DNA of 64,000 bases from Streptomyces sp. NBC_01231. GTDB lineage: Bacteria; Actinomycetota; Actinomycetes; Streptomycetales; Streptomycetaceae. The DNA lies in assembly GCA_035999765.1 (NCBI GenBank), contig CP108521.1:8866001-8930000 (forward strand), in the 5' to 3' direction. Shown here piece after piece: positions 1-8,278 of the stretch. A model generated the notes under the pieces. It ran no database searches. It saw nothing but the letters and a program-made list of their open reading frames with translations, and was not told the DNA's origin. Position numbers and translations under genes: made by a program. The first letter of the stretch is position 1; every line of letters starts with the position of its first letter.

Positions 1-2
1 AG

Positions 3-161
3 GTCATGAAGTGGTTCGACGACCGTGGCCTGTCCTACCTGGGCTGGACCTGGAACACCTGGAACTGCGCCACCGGCCCGTCCCTGATCTCCAGTTACGA
101 CGGTACCCCCACCGCGTACGGAATCGGGCTGCGTGATCATCTGCGCGCCCTGCACGGCTGA
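3..161 (+). CDS. C-terminal end of a GH5-type cellulase (partial)
   Basis: The first in-frame codons to the TGA at 159-161 encode 52 residues that begin outside the window. The segment reads LSYLGWTWNTW, then GPSLI and a final DGTPTAYG, which is the typical end of bacterial GH5 endoglucanases: the Trp-rich strand close to the active site followed by the last helix. No carbohydrate-binding module follows, so any CBM must be N-terminal. It lies 29 bp upstream of a GH6 cellulase in the same direction, so the two probably act together on cellulose outside the cell. The family call rests only on the last 50 residues and could be a related clan A hydrolase. Confidence 0.7.
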   Translation, partial: VMKWFDDRGLSYLGWTWNTWNCATGPSLISSYDGTPTAYGIGLRDHLRALHG

Positions 162-190
162 CACCCGCAACCGAGAGGGAACCCGCACTC

Positions 191-1906
191 ATGAGTCGTA
201 CCAGAACCGCGTTGCTCGCCGCCCTGGCGCTGGTCGCCGGGGCCTCCGGGACGGCGTTCGCCGTCGCCGGGGGCGTCGATGTCGCCGCCGTCCCCTGCAC
301 CGTCGACTACAAGGTGCAGAACCAGTGGGACACCGGCTTCACCGCCAACGTCACCGTCACCAACAACAGCGCGGCCAAGTCGAGTTGGTCGGTGAAGTGG
401 GCGTACGCCGGTAGCCAGAAGGTCACCAGCGGCTGGAGCGCCAAGATCAGCCAGAGCGGCACGGCCGTCACCGCGGCCAACGAGAGCTACAACGGCTCGC
501 TGGCCACCGGCGGCTCGGTCAGCTTCGGCTTCCAGGGCACCTACAGCGGCACCAACGCGATCCCCGCCACCTTCACCCTCGACGGTGTGACCTGCAACGT
601 CGACGGAGGCGGCCCCACCGACCCGGGGGGCCCGACCGACCCGGGCACCCCTTCCAGCAGGGTCGACAACCCCTACAGCGGCGCCAAGGTGTACGTGAAC
701 CCGGAGTGGTCCGCGAAGGCCGCGGCCGAGCCAGGCGGCAGCCGTATCTCCAACCAGCCGACCGGTGTCTGGCTGGACCGGACCGCCGCGATCAACGGTG
801 CCAACGGCGGTATGGGCCTTCGTGCCCACCTCGACGAGGCGCTGAAGCAGAAGGGCTCCGGCGAACTCGTCGTCCAGCTGGTGATCTACAACCTGCCCGG
901 ACGTGACTGCGCCGCCCTCGCCTCCAACGGCGAACTCGGCCCGACGGAGATCGACAAGTACAAGACGCAGTACATCGACCCGATCAAGACGATCCTCGCC
1001 GACTCCAAGTACGCCGGGCTGCGGATCGTCACCACCATCGAGATCGACTCGCTGCCCAACCTCGTCACCAACACCGGGAGCCGGGTCACCGCCACCCCGC
1101 AGTGCGACGTGATGAAGGCCAACGGCAACTACCAGAAGGGTGTCGGCTACGCCCTGAACAAGCTGGGCGACGTGCCCAACGTCTACAACTACATCGACGC
1201 CGGGCACCACGGCTGGATCGGCTGGGACGACAACTTCGCCCCCAGCGCGGCGATCATGAAGGAGGCGGCCACCTCCGAGGGCGCCACCGTCAACGACGTC
1301 CACGGCTTCATCACCAACACGGCCAACTACAGCGCCCTGAAGGAGAACAACTTCACCATCAACGACAACGCGGGCGGCAAGTCGGTCCGCGAGTCGAAGT
1401 GGGTCGACTGGAACCGTTACGTCGACGAGCTGTCCTTCGCGCAGGCCTTCCGTAACCAGCTGGTCACCACGGGCTTCAACTCCGGCATCGGCATGCTGAT
1501 CGACACCTCCCGCAACGGCTGGGGCGGCACCGCTCGGCCCGCCGGACCGGGCCCGACGACGGACGTCGACGCGTACGTCGACGGCGGCCGCTACGACCGC
1601 CGCCTCAACACCGGCAACTGGTGCAACCAGTCCGGTGCGGGTCTCGGTGAGCGCCCGAAGGCCAGCCCGGCCGCCGGGATCGACGCGTACGTCTGGATGA
1701 AGCCCCCGGGCGAGTCCGACGGCTCCAGCAGCGCCATCCCGAACGACGAGGGCAAGGGCTTCGACCGCATGTGCGACCCGACGTACACGGGCAACCCGCG
1801 CAACAACAACCACATGTCCGGCGCCCTGCCGAACGCCCCGATCTCCGGGAAATGGTTCTCGGCCCAGTTCCAGGAGCTGATGAAGAACGCCTACCCGGCG
1901 CTGTAG
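191..1906 (+). CDS. Secreted GH6 cellulase with N-terminal CBM2
   Basis: 571 residues. An N-terminal signal peptide (about 1-30, hydrophobic core ALLAALALVAGA) leads to a family 2 cellulose-binding module at about 35-136, bounded by Cys36 and Cys135 as is usual for CBM2. A short Pro/Gly/Thr linker (about 138-156) joins it to a GH6 catalytic domain running to the C terminus. GH6 signatures are visible: YNLPGRDC near residue 233, EIDSLPNL with Asp286 in the position of the general-acid EPDSL motif, and YIDAGHHGWIGW. Full length and intact. GH6 enzymes invert beta-1,4 links in cellulose; the long loops suggest a cellobiohydrolase, but endo or exo action cannot be decided from sequence alone. A GGGA ribosome site precedes the ATG. 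No CebR-like box is visible in the 29-bp gap, so it may be read from upstream. Confidence 0.93.
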   Translation: MSRTRTALLAALALVAGASGTAFAVAGGVDVAAVPCTVDYKVQNQWDTGFTANVTVTNNSAAKSSWSVKWAYAGSQKVTSGWSAKISQSGTAVTAANESYNGSLATGGSVSFGFQGTYSGTNAIPATFTLDGVTCNVDGGGPTDPGGPTDPGTPSSRVDNPYSGAKVYVNPEWSAKAAAEPGGSRISNQPTGVWLDRTAAINGANGGMGLRAHLDEALKQKGSGELVVQLVIYNLPGRDCAALASNGELGPTEIDKYKTQYIDPIKTILADSKYAGLRIVTTIEIDSLPNLVTNTGSRVTATPQCDVMKANGNYQKGVGYALNKLGDVPNVYNYIDAGHHGWIGWDDNFAPSAAIMKEAATSEGATVNDVHGFITNTANYSALKENNFTINDNAGGKSVRESKWVDWNRYVDELSFAQAFRNQLVTTGFNSGIGMLIDTSRNGWGGTARPAGPGPTTDVDAYVDGGRYDRRLNTGNWCNQSGAGLGERPKASPAAGIDAYVWMKPPGESDGSSSAIPNDEGKGFDRMCDPTYTGNPRNNNHMSGALPNAPISGKWFSAQFQELMKNAYPAL

Positions 1907-1918
1907 CGCCCTGAGGCG

Positions 1919-1959
1919 ATGTGCCGGGGCCGGCTCTCGCGGGCCGCACCCCGGCGCAT
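1919..1959 (+). terminator. Inverted repeat after the GH6 gene
   Basis: Arms ATGTGCCGGGG (1919-1929) and CCCCGGCGCAT (1949-1959) pair with one G-T wobble, 12 bp after the GH6 stop codon. There is no T tract, as is usual for Streptomyces hairpin terminators. It separates the cellulases from the methyltransferase gene. Confidence 0.6.
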
Positions 1960-2105
1960 CGCGAACTCGGCAGTCCCTGGTCCCCGTCCGGCTGCCTGGT
2001 GCGGCCGGGCGCGGGCACCTCTTTCTTGCCGTGTCGGCAACAGCGGTGGCCCTCGCGCGGTGCGTCGGCGCACCCTGGCCGTAGCGCGACGAGAGGCTGA
2101 CCACC

Positions 2106-3032
2106 ATGGCACACGCACACCACGACCACGCCACAGGCCACGATCAGGACCACCAGGCCGGCCACGATCATGGCCACGTTCACGGCGGCACCGACATCGA
2201 CTGGAGCGAACACGCTCCGATGCTGGAGTCGCAGGCGGAGCTCTTCACGCCCCTGTACGAGCGGGCCCTGGCATGGCTTGGGCACAAGCAGACCGAGCCC
2301 GGGCTCATCGTGGACGCGGGCAGCGGACCCGGTGTCGTCTCCTGCCTGCTCGCGGACGCCTTCCCCGGCGCCCGGGTCGTCGCCGTGGACGGCGCCGAGC
2401 CGCTGCTGGAACGGGCCCGCGCCCGGGCCGCCCGGCTCGGCGTCGCCGACCGCTTCGGCACCCTCTCCGGTGAACTGCCCCGTGTGCTGGACGAGTTGGA
2501 CTACCCGGCCGACCTGCTGTGGGCCAGCCGCAGCCTGCACCACCTCGGCGACCAGCGGGCCGCGCTCGCCGCCTTCGCCGCGCGGCTCGCGCCCGGTGGC
2601 ACCCTCGCGCTGCTGGAGGGCGGCCTGCCCGCCCGCTTCCTGCCCCGTGACATCGGCATCGGCCGGCCGGGACTGCAGGCGCGGCTGGACTCGCTGGAGG
2701 AGGAGTGGTTCGCGCGGATGCGCGCGGACCTGCCCGGCGCAGTCGCCGAGACCGAGGACTGGCCGGCGCTGATGGCCGCCGCGGGTCTGCGGCACACCGG
2801 CACCCGCAGCTTCCTGCTCGACCTGCCCGCCCCCACCACCGACCGGGCCCGCGCACACGCGGCCGCCGTCCTCTCCCGCCTGCGCGACGGCTTCGGCGAC
2901 CACCTCGACGCCACCGACCGCGCCACCCTCGACCGACTGCTCGACCCTGAGGACCCGGCGAGCGTGCACCGGCGGCGGGACGTCTTCGTGCTGGCGGCGC
3001 ACACGGTGTACACGGCGGAGCGTACGGGCTGA
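2106..3032 (+). CDS. Class I SAM-dependent methyltransferase with His-rich N terminus
   Basis: 308 residues. The core is a Rossmann methyltransferase: motif I DAGSGPG at 70-76, the acidic strand VVAVDGAEPL following it, and LLWASRSLHHLGD as motif IV/post-I. The first 28 residues contain ten histidines among Asp and Gly (MAHAHHDHATGHDQDH and on), a natural metal-binding tail of the kind seen in nickel and zinc chaperones. The substrate is unknown; small-molecule methyltransferases of this type (Methyltransf_11/25) act on quinones, sterols or secondary metabolites. It is monocistronic, with a hairpin before it and a palindrome after it. A GAGAGG ribosome site lies upstream of the ATG. The tail may sense or store metal, but that is inference. 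Confidence 0.8.
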   Translation: MAHAHHDHATGHDQDHQAGHDHGHVHGGTDIDWSEHAPMLESQAELFTPLYERALAWLGHKQTEPGLIVDAGSGPGVVSCLLADAFPGARVVAVDGAEPLLERARARAARLGVADRFGTLSGELPRVLDELDYPADLLWASRSLHHLGDQRAALAAFAARLAPGGTLALLEGGLPARFLPRDIGIGRPGLQARLDSLEEEWFARMRADLPGAVAETEDWPALMAAAGLRHTGTRSFLLDLPAPTTDRARAHAAAVLSRLRDGFGDHLDATDRATLDRLLDPEDPASVHRRRDVFVLAAHTVYTAERTG

Positions 3033-3087
3033 GGCTCATCGCCGGCCCCGGCACCTCCGTCGGCCACCCCGCGACCTCCGCCGCCCT

Positions 3088-3110
3088 TGACTTCGAGAGC
3101 GCTCCAACTG
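3088..3110 (+). promoter_or_regulatory. Palindromic operator/promoter upstream of the SDR gene
   Basis: The stretch TTGACTTCGAGAGCGCTCC followed by AACT contains an imperfect palindrome (ACTTCGAGAGCGCTCCAACT) overlapping a TTGACT -35-like hexamer. This layout is typical of MerR-family promoters controlling reductases. The centre GAGCGCTC also resembles a degenerate CebR cellulose box, with 11 of 14 positions matching TGGGAGCGCTCCCA. MerR-type seems the better reading because of the -35 overlap. Confidence 0.4.
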
Positions 3111-3159
3111 ATGGACTCCCCGCATCCGTTGAGCACGTCGAGGCACCACAGGGGGACCC

Positions 3160-3907
3160 ATGGCCGGCACCCACGACACTCCGGTCGCGCTCATCACCGG
3201 CGGCGGCAGCGGCATCGGCGCCGCGGTCGCCCGGCGACTGCTCGACGCCGGCCATCGAGTGGCCGTCACCGGCCGCGGCGAGGCACGGCTGCGCGGCTTC
3301 GCCGCGGAACTCGGCGACCCGGACGGCCTGTTGACGTTCGCAGGCAACGCGGCCGACCACGACGACGTGCGCTCGGCGGTCGACCGTACCCTCAAGGAGT
3401 TCGGCCGGCTGGACACGGTCGTCGCCAACGCCGGGTTCGCCACCCATGACTCGGTCGCGGCGGGCGACCCTTCCGGCTGGACCGAGATGGTGCTGACCAA
3501 CGTGCTCGGCCCCGCGCTTCTCATCCGCGCCTCGATCGACGCGCTGAAGGAGACCCGAGGCCGGATCGTGCTGGTCGGCAGTGTCGCCGGGTTCGTGCCC
3601 ACGGCCGGCAACATCTACGGGGGCGACGATGGGGGTCCCCCCGCTCGAGCGAAGCCGAGAGTGGGGGAGGGCGGTGACCGGCCTCGCCGAGAACACCCGC
3701 CGTGAGGTGACCGAGTTCGGGGTGGGCGTGACGCTGATCGCACCGGGCCGGGTGGAGACCCCGTTCTGGGACAGCTACGGCAGTCTGCCGCCCGGCCATC
3801 TGCTCACCGCCGACCAGCTCGCCGACTCGATCGTATGGGCCGTCGGGCAGCCCGCCGGCGTCGACGTCAACACGGTTGTCGTACGACCGATCGGGCAGCC
3901 CAACTAA
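3160..3907 (+). pseudogene. Short-chain dehydrogenase/reductase, frameshifted and interrupted at the catalytic YxxxK
   Basis: The N-terminal part is a normal classical SDR: TGGGSGIGAAVA cofactor loop, VVANAGF, and the LVGSVAG serine strand. After NIYG the frame breaks. The remainder (AVTGLAENTRREV to the end at 3907) continues in the next frame. Two lesions coincide: an extra base, most simply in the G5 run 3619-3623, and a palindromic element of about 36 bp (3628-3670) placed where the catalytic Lys of Y-G-A-T-K should be. Repairing the frame would give YGAT followed by MGVPPLERSREWGR and then AVTGL, so the Lys would still be missing. As written, translation ends at 3705 after 181 residues. 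A miscalled base in the G run is possible, but the active-site insertion would remain. Function before damage: NAD(P)-dependent oxidoreductase of unknown substrate. Confidence 0.8.
3628..3670 (+). repeat. Intragenic palindromic element, copy 1 (in SDR gene)
   Basis: GATGGGGGTCCCCCC, a central GCTCGAGCGAAGCCGAGA and a GTGGGGGAGG end form a nested inverted repeat. It shares its ends and core with copies at 7908-7951 and 21479-21523. Compared with the usual SDR sequence it adds about 36 bases at the YxxxK site. Confidence 0.8.
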
Positions 3908-3920
3908 CCGATTCCGGCGG

Positions 3921-4616
3921 TCAGTTGTCCCGCAGGAACTGTTGCGCGAGGCGGTCGCCGAGGGTGACCGCCGCGCTGTGGCTCTCGATGGGGGACACCT
4001 GGGAGTTCTTGAACAGGATGTAGGTCACCCCGGAGTCGGTTCCGCCGGTCTCCGGGTCCGGGTCGATGCCGAGGGCCTTCGCGGTGGCGTACGAGGCCTC
4101 GCCGATGATCTTCGTGGGGCCGGTGTCGCCGACGACGGCGTACTCGACCTTGTTGTTGTAGATCACGGCGACCACGCCGCCGCCCTTTATGCCGGCTCCG
4201 GCGTAGTTCCAGATGCTGCTGGAGCTGGGCACGACGACGTACGGCAGCGCATCGGCCTTGAGCGGTTTGCCGTTGGACTGGTGGAACGCCGTGTCGTCCT
4301 GGTACCAGGGGTCGGTGTTCTCGTTGCAGTTCGAGGTGCGCTGACCGTCGCAGTCGATGTCCATGTCGGCCTTCCAGAACACCGCGCCGTTCTTGCCGCA
4401 CACGGGGACCGTGGCCGAAGCCTCGTCGTCGGTCCGGTACTTGCCGCTGGAGATCTGCGAGCAACCCGTCACCTTGGCGAGCAGGTCGGCCGCGCTGACC
4501 GTGCCCTCCTGGACGGATGCCGGTGAGGGGGCGCCGGTGGCGGTGGCGGGGAGCGTTCCGGCGGTGAGCAGGGCGGCCGAGCAGGCCACGGAGAGGGTCA
4601 GTGGTCGCATACGCAC
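3921..4616 (-). CDS. Secreted GH75 chitosanase
   Basis: 231 residues with a Sec signal peptide (about 1-30, ending near ATATGAP). The mature protein matches GH75 fungal-type chitosanases: KADMDIDCDGQ, TDPWYQDDTAF, and VVAVIYNNKVEYAVVGDTGP, with the acidic residues of the DIDCDG and VGDTGP strands as likely catalytic carboxylates. It hydrolyses beta-1,4 links in chitosan outside the cell. A GTG start at 4616 (MRMRPLTLS) is preferred because AAGGG lies 9 bases before it; an ATG six bases downstream is the alternative. It runs convergent to the SDR remnant with a 13-bp gap. A palindrome in the promoter (4633-4651) suggests a substrate-responsive repressor. Confidence 0.88.
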   Translation of the reverse strand: MRMRPLTLSVACSAALLTAGTLPATATGAPSPASVQEGTVSAADLLAKVTGCSQISSGKYRTDDEASATVPVCGKNGAVFWKADMDIDCDGQRTSNCNENTDPWYQDDTAFHQSNGKPLKADALPYVVVPSSSSIWNYAGAGIKGGGVVAVIYNNKVEYAVVGDTGPTKIIGEASYATAKALGIDPDPETGGTDSGVTYILFKNSQVSPIESHSAAVTLGDRLAQQFLRDN

Positions 4617-4632
4617 TGTGGGGGACCCTTCT

Positions 4633-4651
4633 GTTAGGAAAGTTTCCTTAC
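4633..4651 (-). promoter_or_regulatory. Palindromic operator before the chitosanase gene
   Basis: TTAGGAAAGTTTCCTTA (4634-4650) is a near-perfect palindrome (arms AAGGAAA and TTTCCT) about 17 bp upstream of the start codon. From memory, Streptomyces chitosanase genes carry a palindrome of this kind bound by the ROK repressor CsnR. The match is by form and context, not by a checked consensus. Confidence 0.6.
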
Positions 4652-4867
4652 CTGGCGCAACCAAGGTGCCCGCTCTACATGACCGCGTCAAGCCTGGAGT
4701 GCGGGATGCGTAAGTGTGGGGGGTGATTGCGCCAGCCGCACGGAAGGGAGCGGCTCTGCTGCCGCGTCCGCCCTTCGACGCCCTTGTGCCGGGGGGAGCG
4801 GTCGACGCTCGCGCGGCAGGCGGGCTGTGCGCTGATCCAGGTGAGAGCCTACGTCACCACAACGAAC

Positions 4868-4909
4868 GGCGCGCCCCGGACGCCGCGGGAGAGCGGGTCG
4901 GGGCGCGCC
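4868..4909 (-). terminator. GC-rich hairpin after the aldo/keto reductase
   Basis: GGCGCGCCCCG (4868-4878) pairs perfectly with CGGGGCGCGCC (4899-4909), just past the reductase stop at 4935 on the minus strand. Together with the operator above, this accounts for most of the 318-bp gap 4617-4934; nothing else is seen there. Confidence 0.7.
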
Positions 4910-4934
4910 GGCGCCGAGGAGGACGAGGAGACGG

Positions 4935-5771
4935 TCAGGCCATGTTGAACGTCGACGGGTCCGGGCCCAGGCGCCGGTCCTCGTTCAGGGCGCTGATCGC
5001 CGCGAGGTCCTCGGTGTCCAAGCTGAAGTCGAAGACCTCGATGTTCTCCTTGATCCGGGACGGCGTCACGGACTTGGGGATCACCACGTTGCCGAGCTGG
5101 AGGTGCCAGCGCAGCACGACCTGGGCCGGAGTGCGGTCGTGCTTCCGCGCGATGGCCACGATCGCCGGGACCTCCAGGAGGCCCTTGCCCTGGCCCAGTG
5201 GCGACCAGGCCTCGGTGGCGATGCCCTGCGCGGCGTGGTACTCGCGGGCCGCGGCCTGCTGCAGATGTGGGTGCAGCTCGATCTGGTCGACGGCCGGAAC
5301 GACGGACGTCTCGGCGATCAGCCGCTCCAGGTGATCGGGTTCGAAGTTGGAGACGCCGATCGCCCGGATCCGGCCGTCGGCGTGCAGCTTCTCGAACGCC
5401 TTGTAGGTGTCGACGTACAGGTCCCGGGACGGGGTGGGCCAGTGGATCAGGTACAGGTCCACGTAGTCCAGGCCGAGCTTCTCCAGCGAGGTGTCGAAGG
5501 CGCGGAGTGTGGAGTCGTACCCCTGGTCACTGTTCCAGAGCTTGGTGGTGACGAAGAGGTCCTCGCGCGGGACGCCGGAGGCGGCGATGGCCTTGCCGGT
5601 GCCCTCTTCGTTGCCGTAGATCGCCGCTGTGTCGATGCTGCGGTACCCGGCCTCCAGCGCGGTGGTGACCGCCTGCTGCGCCTCGTCGTCCGGCACCTGC
5701 CAGACGCCGAAACCCAGCTGGGGCATCTCGACGCCGTTGTTCAGGGTGATCGGGGGGACGTTGCTGCTCAC
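4935..5771 (-). CDS. Aldo/keto reductase (2,5-diketo-gluconate reductase-like)
   Basis: 278 residues from a GTG at 5771 preceded by AAGGA at a 10-base spacing. The full AKR tetrad is present: Asp47 and Tyr52 (SIDTAAIYGNE), Lys77 (TTKLWN) and His110 (LIHWP). The NADPH-binding end IPKSVTPSRIKEN is also intact. The overall pattern fits the AKR5 group, which includes 2,5-diketo-D-gluconic acid reductases and general aldehyde reductases. Cytosolic, monocistronic, followed by a strong hairpin. The natural substrate cannot be read from sequence. An upstream ATG (5819) exists, but its extra residues are not family-like. Confidence 0.9.
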   Translation of the reverse strand: MSSNVPPITLNNGVEMPQLGFGVWQVPDDEAQQAVTTALEAGYRSIDTAAIYGNEEGTGKAIAASGVPREDLFVTTKLWNSDQGYDSTLRAFDTSLEKLGLDYVDLYLIHWPTPSRDLYVDTYKAFEKLHADGRIRAIGVSNFEPDHLERLIAETSVVPAVDQIELHPHLQQAAAREYHAAQGIATEAWSPLGQGKGLLEVPAIVAIARKHDRTPAQVVLRWHLQLGNVVIPKSVTPSRIKENIEVFDFSLDTEDLAAISALNEDRRLGPDPSTFNMA

Positions 5772-6244
5772 GAGCTCTTGATCCTTACGGTTGTCGTCAG
5801 ATGGCACTCCCATCGTCAACGATCACGGGCCGTGATGCATTCCTGACCGCGAAATCCATTTGAATCCATCTGGATCCAGCGGAGCTGACTGAGGAGTCAG
5901 TTTCAGGAGTACGGGACTGCCCGGAGATTGGCCGGAAACGCATCCGACGTCTTCGGTCCGGACCATTGACCATGTCGCCTTGTGCCGCAACTCTGTATGG
6001 CGCTGTCGAACGAGTCGCTGAACTCAGTGCACCCATGTGAACGCCGCGCTGTCCTGGGCTTTCCATGCCCGCACCTTTCGGAAAGCGGGTACGCACCCGT
6101 GAACAAGACCATGACGCCGAGCGTGTAGACGGAGGCTCCCGTTCACCAGACATCGGATGAAAGAGCCCCGGCAGGCCGGGGTCTAGTCCCAGGGCCCCAG
6201 GCCCAGGGTTCCCCTCGCAAGGCCTTTGTTCGAAAGGGAGGAAC
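5772..6244. other. Divergent intergenic region with small hairpins
   Basis: 473 bp between the aldo/keto reductase and the GH105 operon. I see no gene. It holds a small hairpin CTGACT-GAGG-AGTCAG (5885-5900) on the reductase side, and a perfect hairpin CCCCGGC-AG-GCCGGGG (6166-6181) in the likely leader of the GH105 gene. A CATCGGATG motif (6151-6159) sits just before the second hairpin and could be part of a regulator site for the polysaccharide operon. Promoter hexamers are not clear. Confidence 0.4.
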
Positions 6245-7438
6245 ATGAGACGCCGACGCATGCCCGCGGCGCTGACGGCCGTCGCTCTGTCCGCCGTCAC
6301 CCTGTCCGCTCTGCCGACGGCCGTCCCGTCCCCGGCCGCGGCCGTGAGCGCGCGGCCCGCGGACCGCCCGGTGACGGCCCCCGACTGGTCCGTGGCCCTC
6401 GTCGACTCCACCACGGCCCGCTACACCCCGAGCACCATCGGCGGCTGGTCCTACCCCGTCGGCCTCTACCTCTACGGCCAGTACCTCACCTACCGACGCA
6501 CGCACGAGGCCCGCTACCTCACCTACATCAAGGACTACGTCGACCGCTTCGTGAAGAGCGACGGCACCATCGACCAGCCCTTCAACAGCCTGGACAGCAT
6601 GCAGGCCGGCCGACTGCTGGTGATCCTGCACCGCGAGACCGGCCAGGACCGCTACCGCGAGGCGGCGGAGAAGATCCGCGACCGCCTGAACACCTATCCG
6701 CGCACCGCCTACGGCGGTTTCTGGCACGCCGACACCGCCAGCCGCGCCAACCAGCTCTGGGCGGACGGCGTCTACATGGTGAACCCGTTCCTCGTCGAGT
6801 ACGGCAAGGAGTTCGGCGACAGGGCGTACGCCAATGACGAGGCGGCCAAGCAGCTCTCCCTCTACGGCAGCCACCTGCAGGTCGCGAACGGGCTGCTGAG
6901 GCACGCCTACGACGAGTCGAAGACCGTGAGCTGGGCCGACCCGCAGACCGGGCTCGCCCCCGAGCACTGGTGCCGGGCGGTCGGCTGGTACTCCATGGCG
7001 ATCACCAACGTGCTCGACGCGATCCCCGCCAACCACCCCCGCCGGGCCCAACTTCTCAAGACCTTCCGGAGGCTGGCGGCGGGTCTGGAGAGGTACCAGG
7101 ACCCGGCGACCGGACGCTGGTTCCAGGTGATCGACAAGGGCGGCCGCGACGACAACTGGACCGAGACGTCCTGCTCCAGCATGTTCACCTACGCCCTCTC
7201 GCGCGGGGCCCAACGGGGCTATCTGGACCCGCACTACAGGGCCGTCGCCCGGCGCGGCTACCAGGGCGTCCTGGCAAAGCTCTCGGTCGGCACGGACGGC
7301 CTCACGAACCTCGCCGACATCTCCGTCGGCACGAACGTCGGCGACTACGCGTACTACATCGCCCGCACCCGGGCCACCAACGACTTCCACGGGCTGGGTG
7401 CCTTCCTGATCATGAACGAACAACTGCGAGGTGATTAG
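6245..7438 (+). CDS. Secreted GH105-type unsaturated glycuronyl hydrolase
   Basis: 397 residues with a Sec signal peptide (about 1-33, ending SPAAA). The (alpha/alpha)6-barrel signature motifs of GH105/GH88 are clear: NQLWADGVYMVNPFL with the catalytic Asp in the WADG strand, EHWCRAVGWYSMAI, and NWTETSCSSMFTYAL. These enzymes hydrate the 4,5-unsaturated uronyl residue left by polysaccharide lyases, so the lyase-like protein encoded next is a logical partner. Most GH105 enzymes are cytosolic; a secreted form implies extracellular trimming. GGGAGG precedes the ATG. First gene of a run extending to 14484. Confidence 0.88.
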   Translation: MRRRRMPAALTAVALSAVTLSALPTAVPSPAAAVSARPADRPVTAPDWSVALVDSTTARYTPSTIGGWSYPVGLYLYGQYLTYRRTHEARYLTYIKDYVDRFVKSDGTIDQPFNSLDSMQAGRLLVILHRETGQDRYREAAEKIRDRLNTYPRTAYGGFWHADTASRANQLWADGVYMVNPFLVEYGKEFGDRAYANDEAAKQLSLYGSHLQVANGLLRHAYDESKTVSWADPQTGLAPEHWCRAVGWYSMAITNVLDAIPANHPRRAQLLKTFRRLAAGLERYQDPATGRWFQVIDKGGRDDNWTETSCSSMFTYALSRGAQRGYLDPHYRAVARRGYQGVLAKLSVGTDGLTNLADISVGTNVGDYAYYIARTRATNDFHGLGAFLIMNEQLRGD

Positions 7439-7442
7439 TGTC

Positions 7443-8267
7443 ATGAGCACATCCAGAAGGAGACTGCTGGGTGCCGCGCTCGGCGGCGCTGCGGGAGCCG
7501 CGGTGGGTCTGCCGGCCGCGACCACGGCGCACGCGGCCTCCTGGCAGCAGAAGTGGGCGCCGTCCGCGAGCGGTGACGGGATGGGTGCCTTCGAGACGAT
7601 CGAGGACGACCGCGCGGACTCGCACACCGCCGGACAGCCGCACATCTACGCCACCGGCAACAACTGGCGCTTCAACATGCACACGGTCGACCGCGACACG
7701 TCGACCGACCGGCAGCGACAGGAGGTCACCGGTCTGCGCACCGGCAGCAGCAGCTACCTCAAGTGGACCCAGGGCCAGACCTGGCGGGTCACCTACTCCA
7801 TGTACATCCCGAGCTCGCTGAAGGCGACCACCACCTTCACGCACATCATGCAGATGAAGCAGCCGGGCGCCGGCAGCTCGCCGATCGTCGTGCAGTCACT
7901 GCGCCGGGATGGGGGCACCTCCCGCGCGAGCGAAGCCGAGCGTGGGGGAGGCAAGCAGACCATCGAGCTGAAGCTCGCCATCGACGACATCCTCATCGGC
8001 CGCACCGATCTGGACCCCCTGCACGACACATGGACCGATGTCGACTTCCAGATCAAGGTCGGCAACGGCTCGGCGGGCTCGGTCCGCTGGATCCTCAAGA
8101 GCGGCGGCTCGACCGTCATCGACGCGTCGAAGACCGGCGTCGACACCTTCCTCGCCGACCGCGTGCGCCCGAAGTGGGGCATCTACCGCTCCCTCGGCGA
8201 CACCTCCGGATCCCTGCAGAACACCTACCTCCTGCTCACCAATCTCCGCGGCTACCAGCTCGCGTGA
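7443..8267 (+). CDS. Tat-exported polysaccharide lyase-like protein carrying a 12-residue palindromic-element insertion
   Basis: 274 residues. The N terminus has a twin-arginine signal (STSRRRLLGAALGG) and an AHA cleavage site near residue 32. The mature part resembles the heparin-lyase-I-like polysaccharide lyase fold (jelly roll): a YLKWTQGQTWRVTYSMYIP strand pair, FTHIMQMKQPG, and a DTWTDVDFQIKV strand. Catalytic residues cannot be assigned with certainty. Within the central sheet, after LRRDGG, the segment TSRASEAERGGG is encoded by the repeat at 7908-7951 and looks foreign. A GTG at 7431 in the same frame is an alternative start, overlapping the previous stop. Linked to GH105, it probably makes the unsaturated oligosaccharides that GH105 trims. 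Confidence 0.7.
   Translation: MSTSRRRLLGAALGGAAGAAVGLPAATTAHAASWQQKWAPSASGDGMGAFETIEDDRADSHTAGQPHIYATGNNWRFNMHTVDRDTSTDRQRQEVTGLRTGSSSYLKWTQGQTWRVTYSMYIPSSLKATTTFTHIMQMKQPGAGSSPIVVQSLRRDGGTSRASEAERGGGKQTIELKLAIDDILIGRTDLDPLHDTWTDVDFQIKVGNGSAGSVRWILKSGGSTVIDASKTGVDTFLADRVRPKWGIYRSLGDTSGSLQNTYLLLTNLRGYQLA
7908..7951 (+). repeat. Intragenic palindromic element, copy 2 (in lyase-like gene)
   Basis: GATGGGGGCACCTCCC, then GCGCGAGCGAAGCCGAGC, then GTGGGGGAGG. It matches copies 1 and 3 in the ends and core and stays in frame, encoding TSRASEAERGGG. Confidence 0.85.
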
Positions 8268-8278
8268 GGAGCGCCCCG

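Noticed and set aside
137..2134. Long minus-strand open frame opposite the GH6 gene (and similar very long frames opposite most genes)
   Set aside because: High GC creates long stop-free frames; these translate to Arg/Gly/Val-rich sequence without family motifs and lie opposite well-supported genes.
3094..3107. CebR cellulose-regulator box before the SDR gene
   Set aside because: Three of 14 positions differ from the consensus and the site overlaps a -35-like hexamer in a MerR-type layout, so it is kept only as a generic operator.
4714..5334. Plus-strand frame over the aldo/keto reductase 3' half
   Set aside because: It is antisense to a gene with all catalytic residues; no family resemblance of its own.
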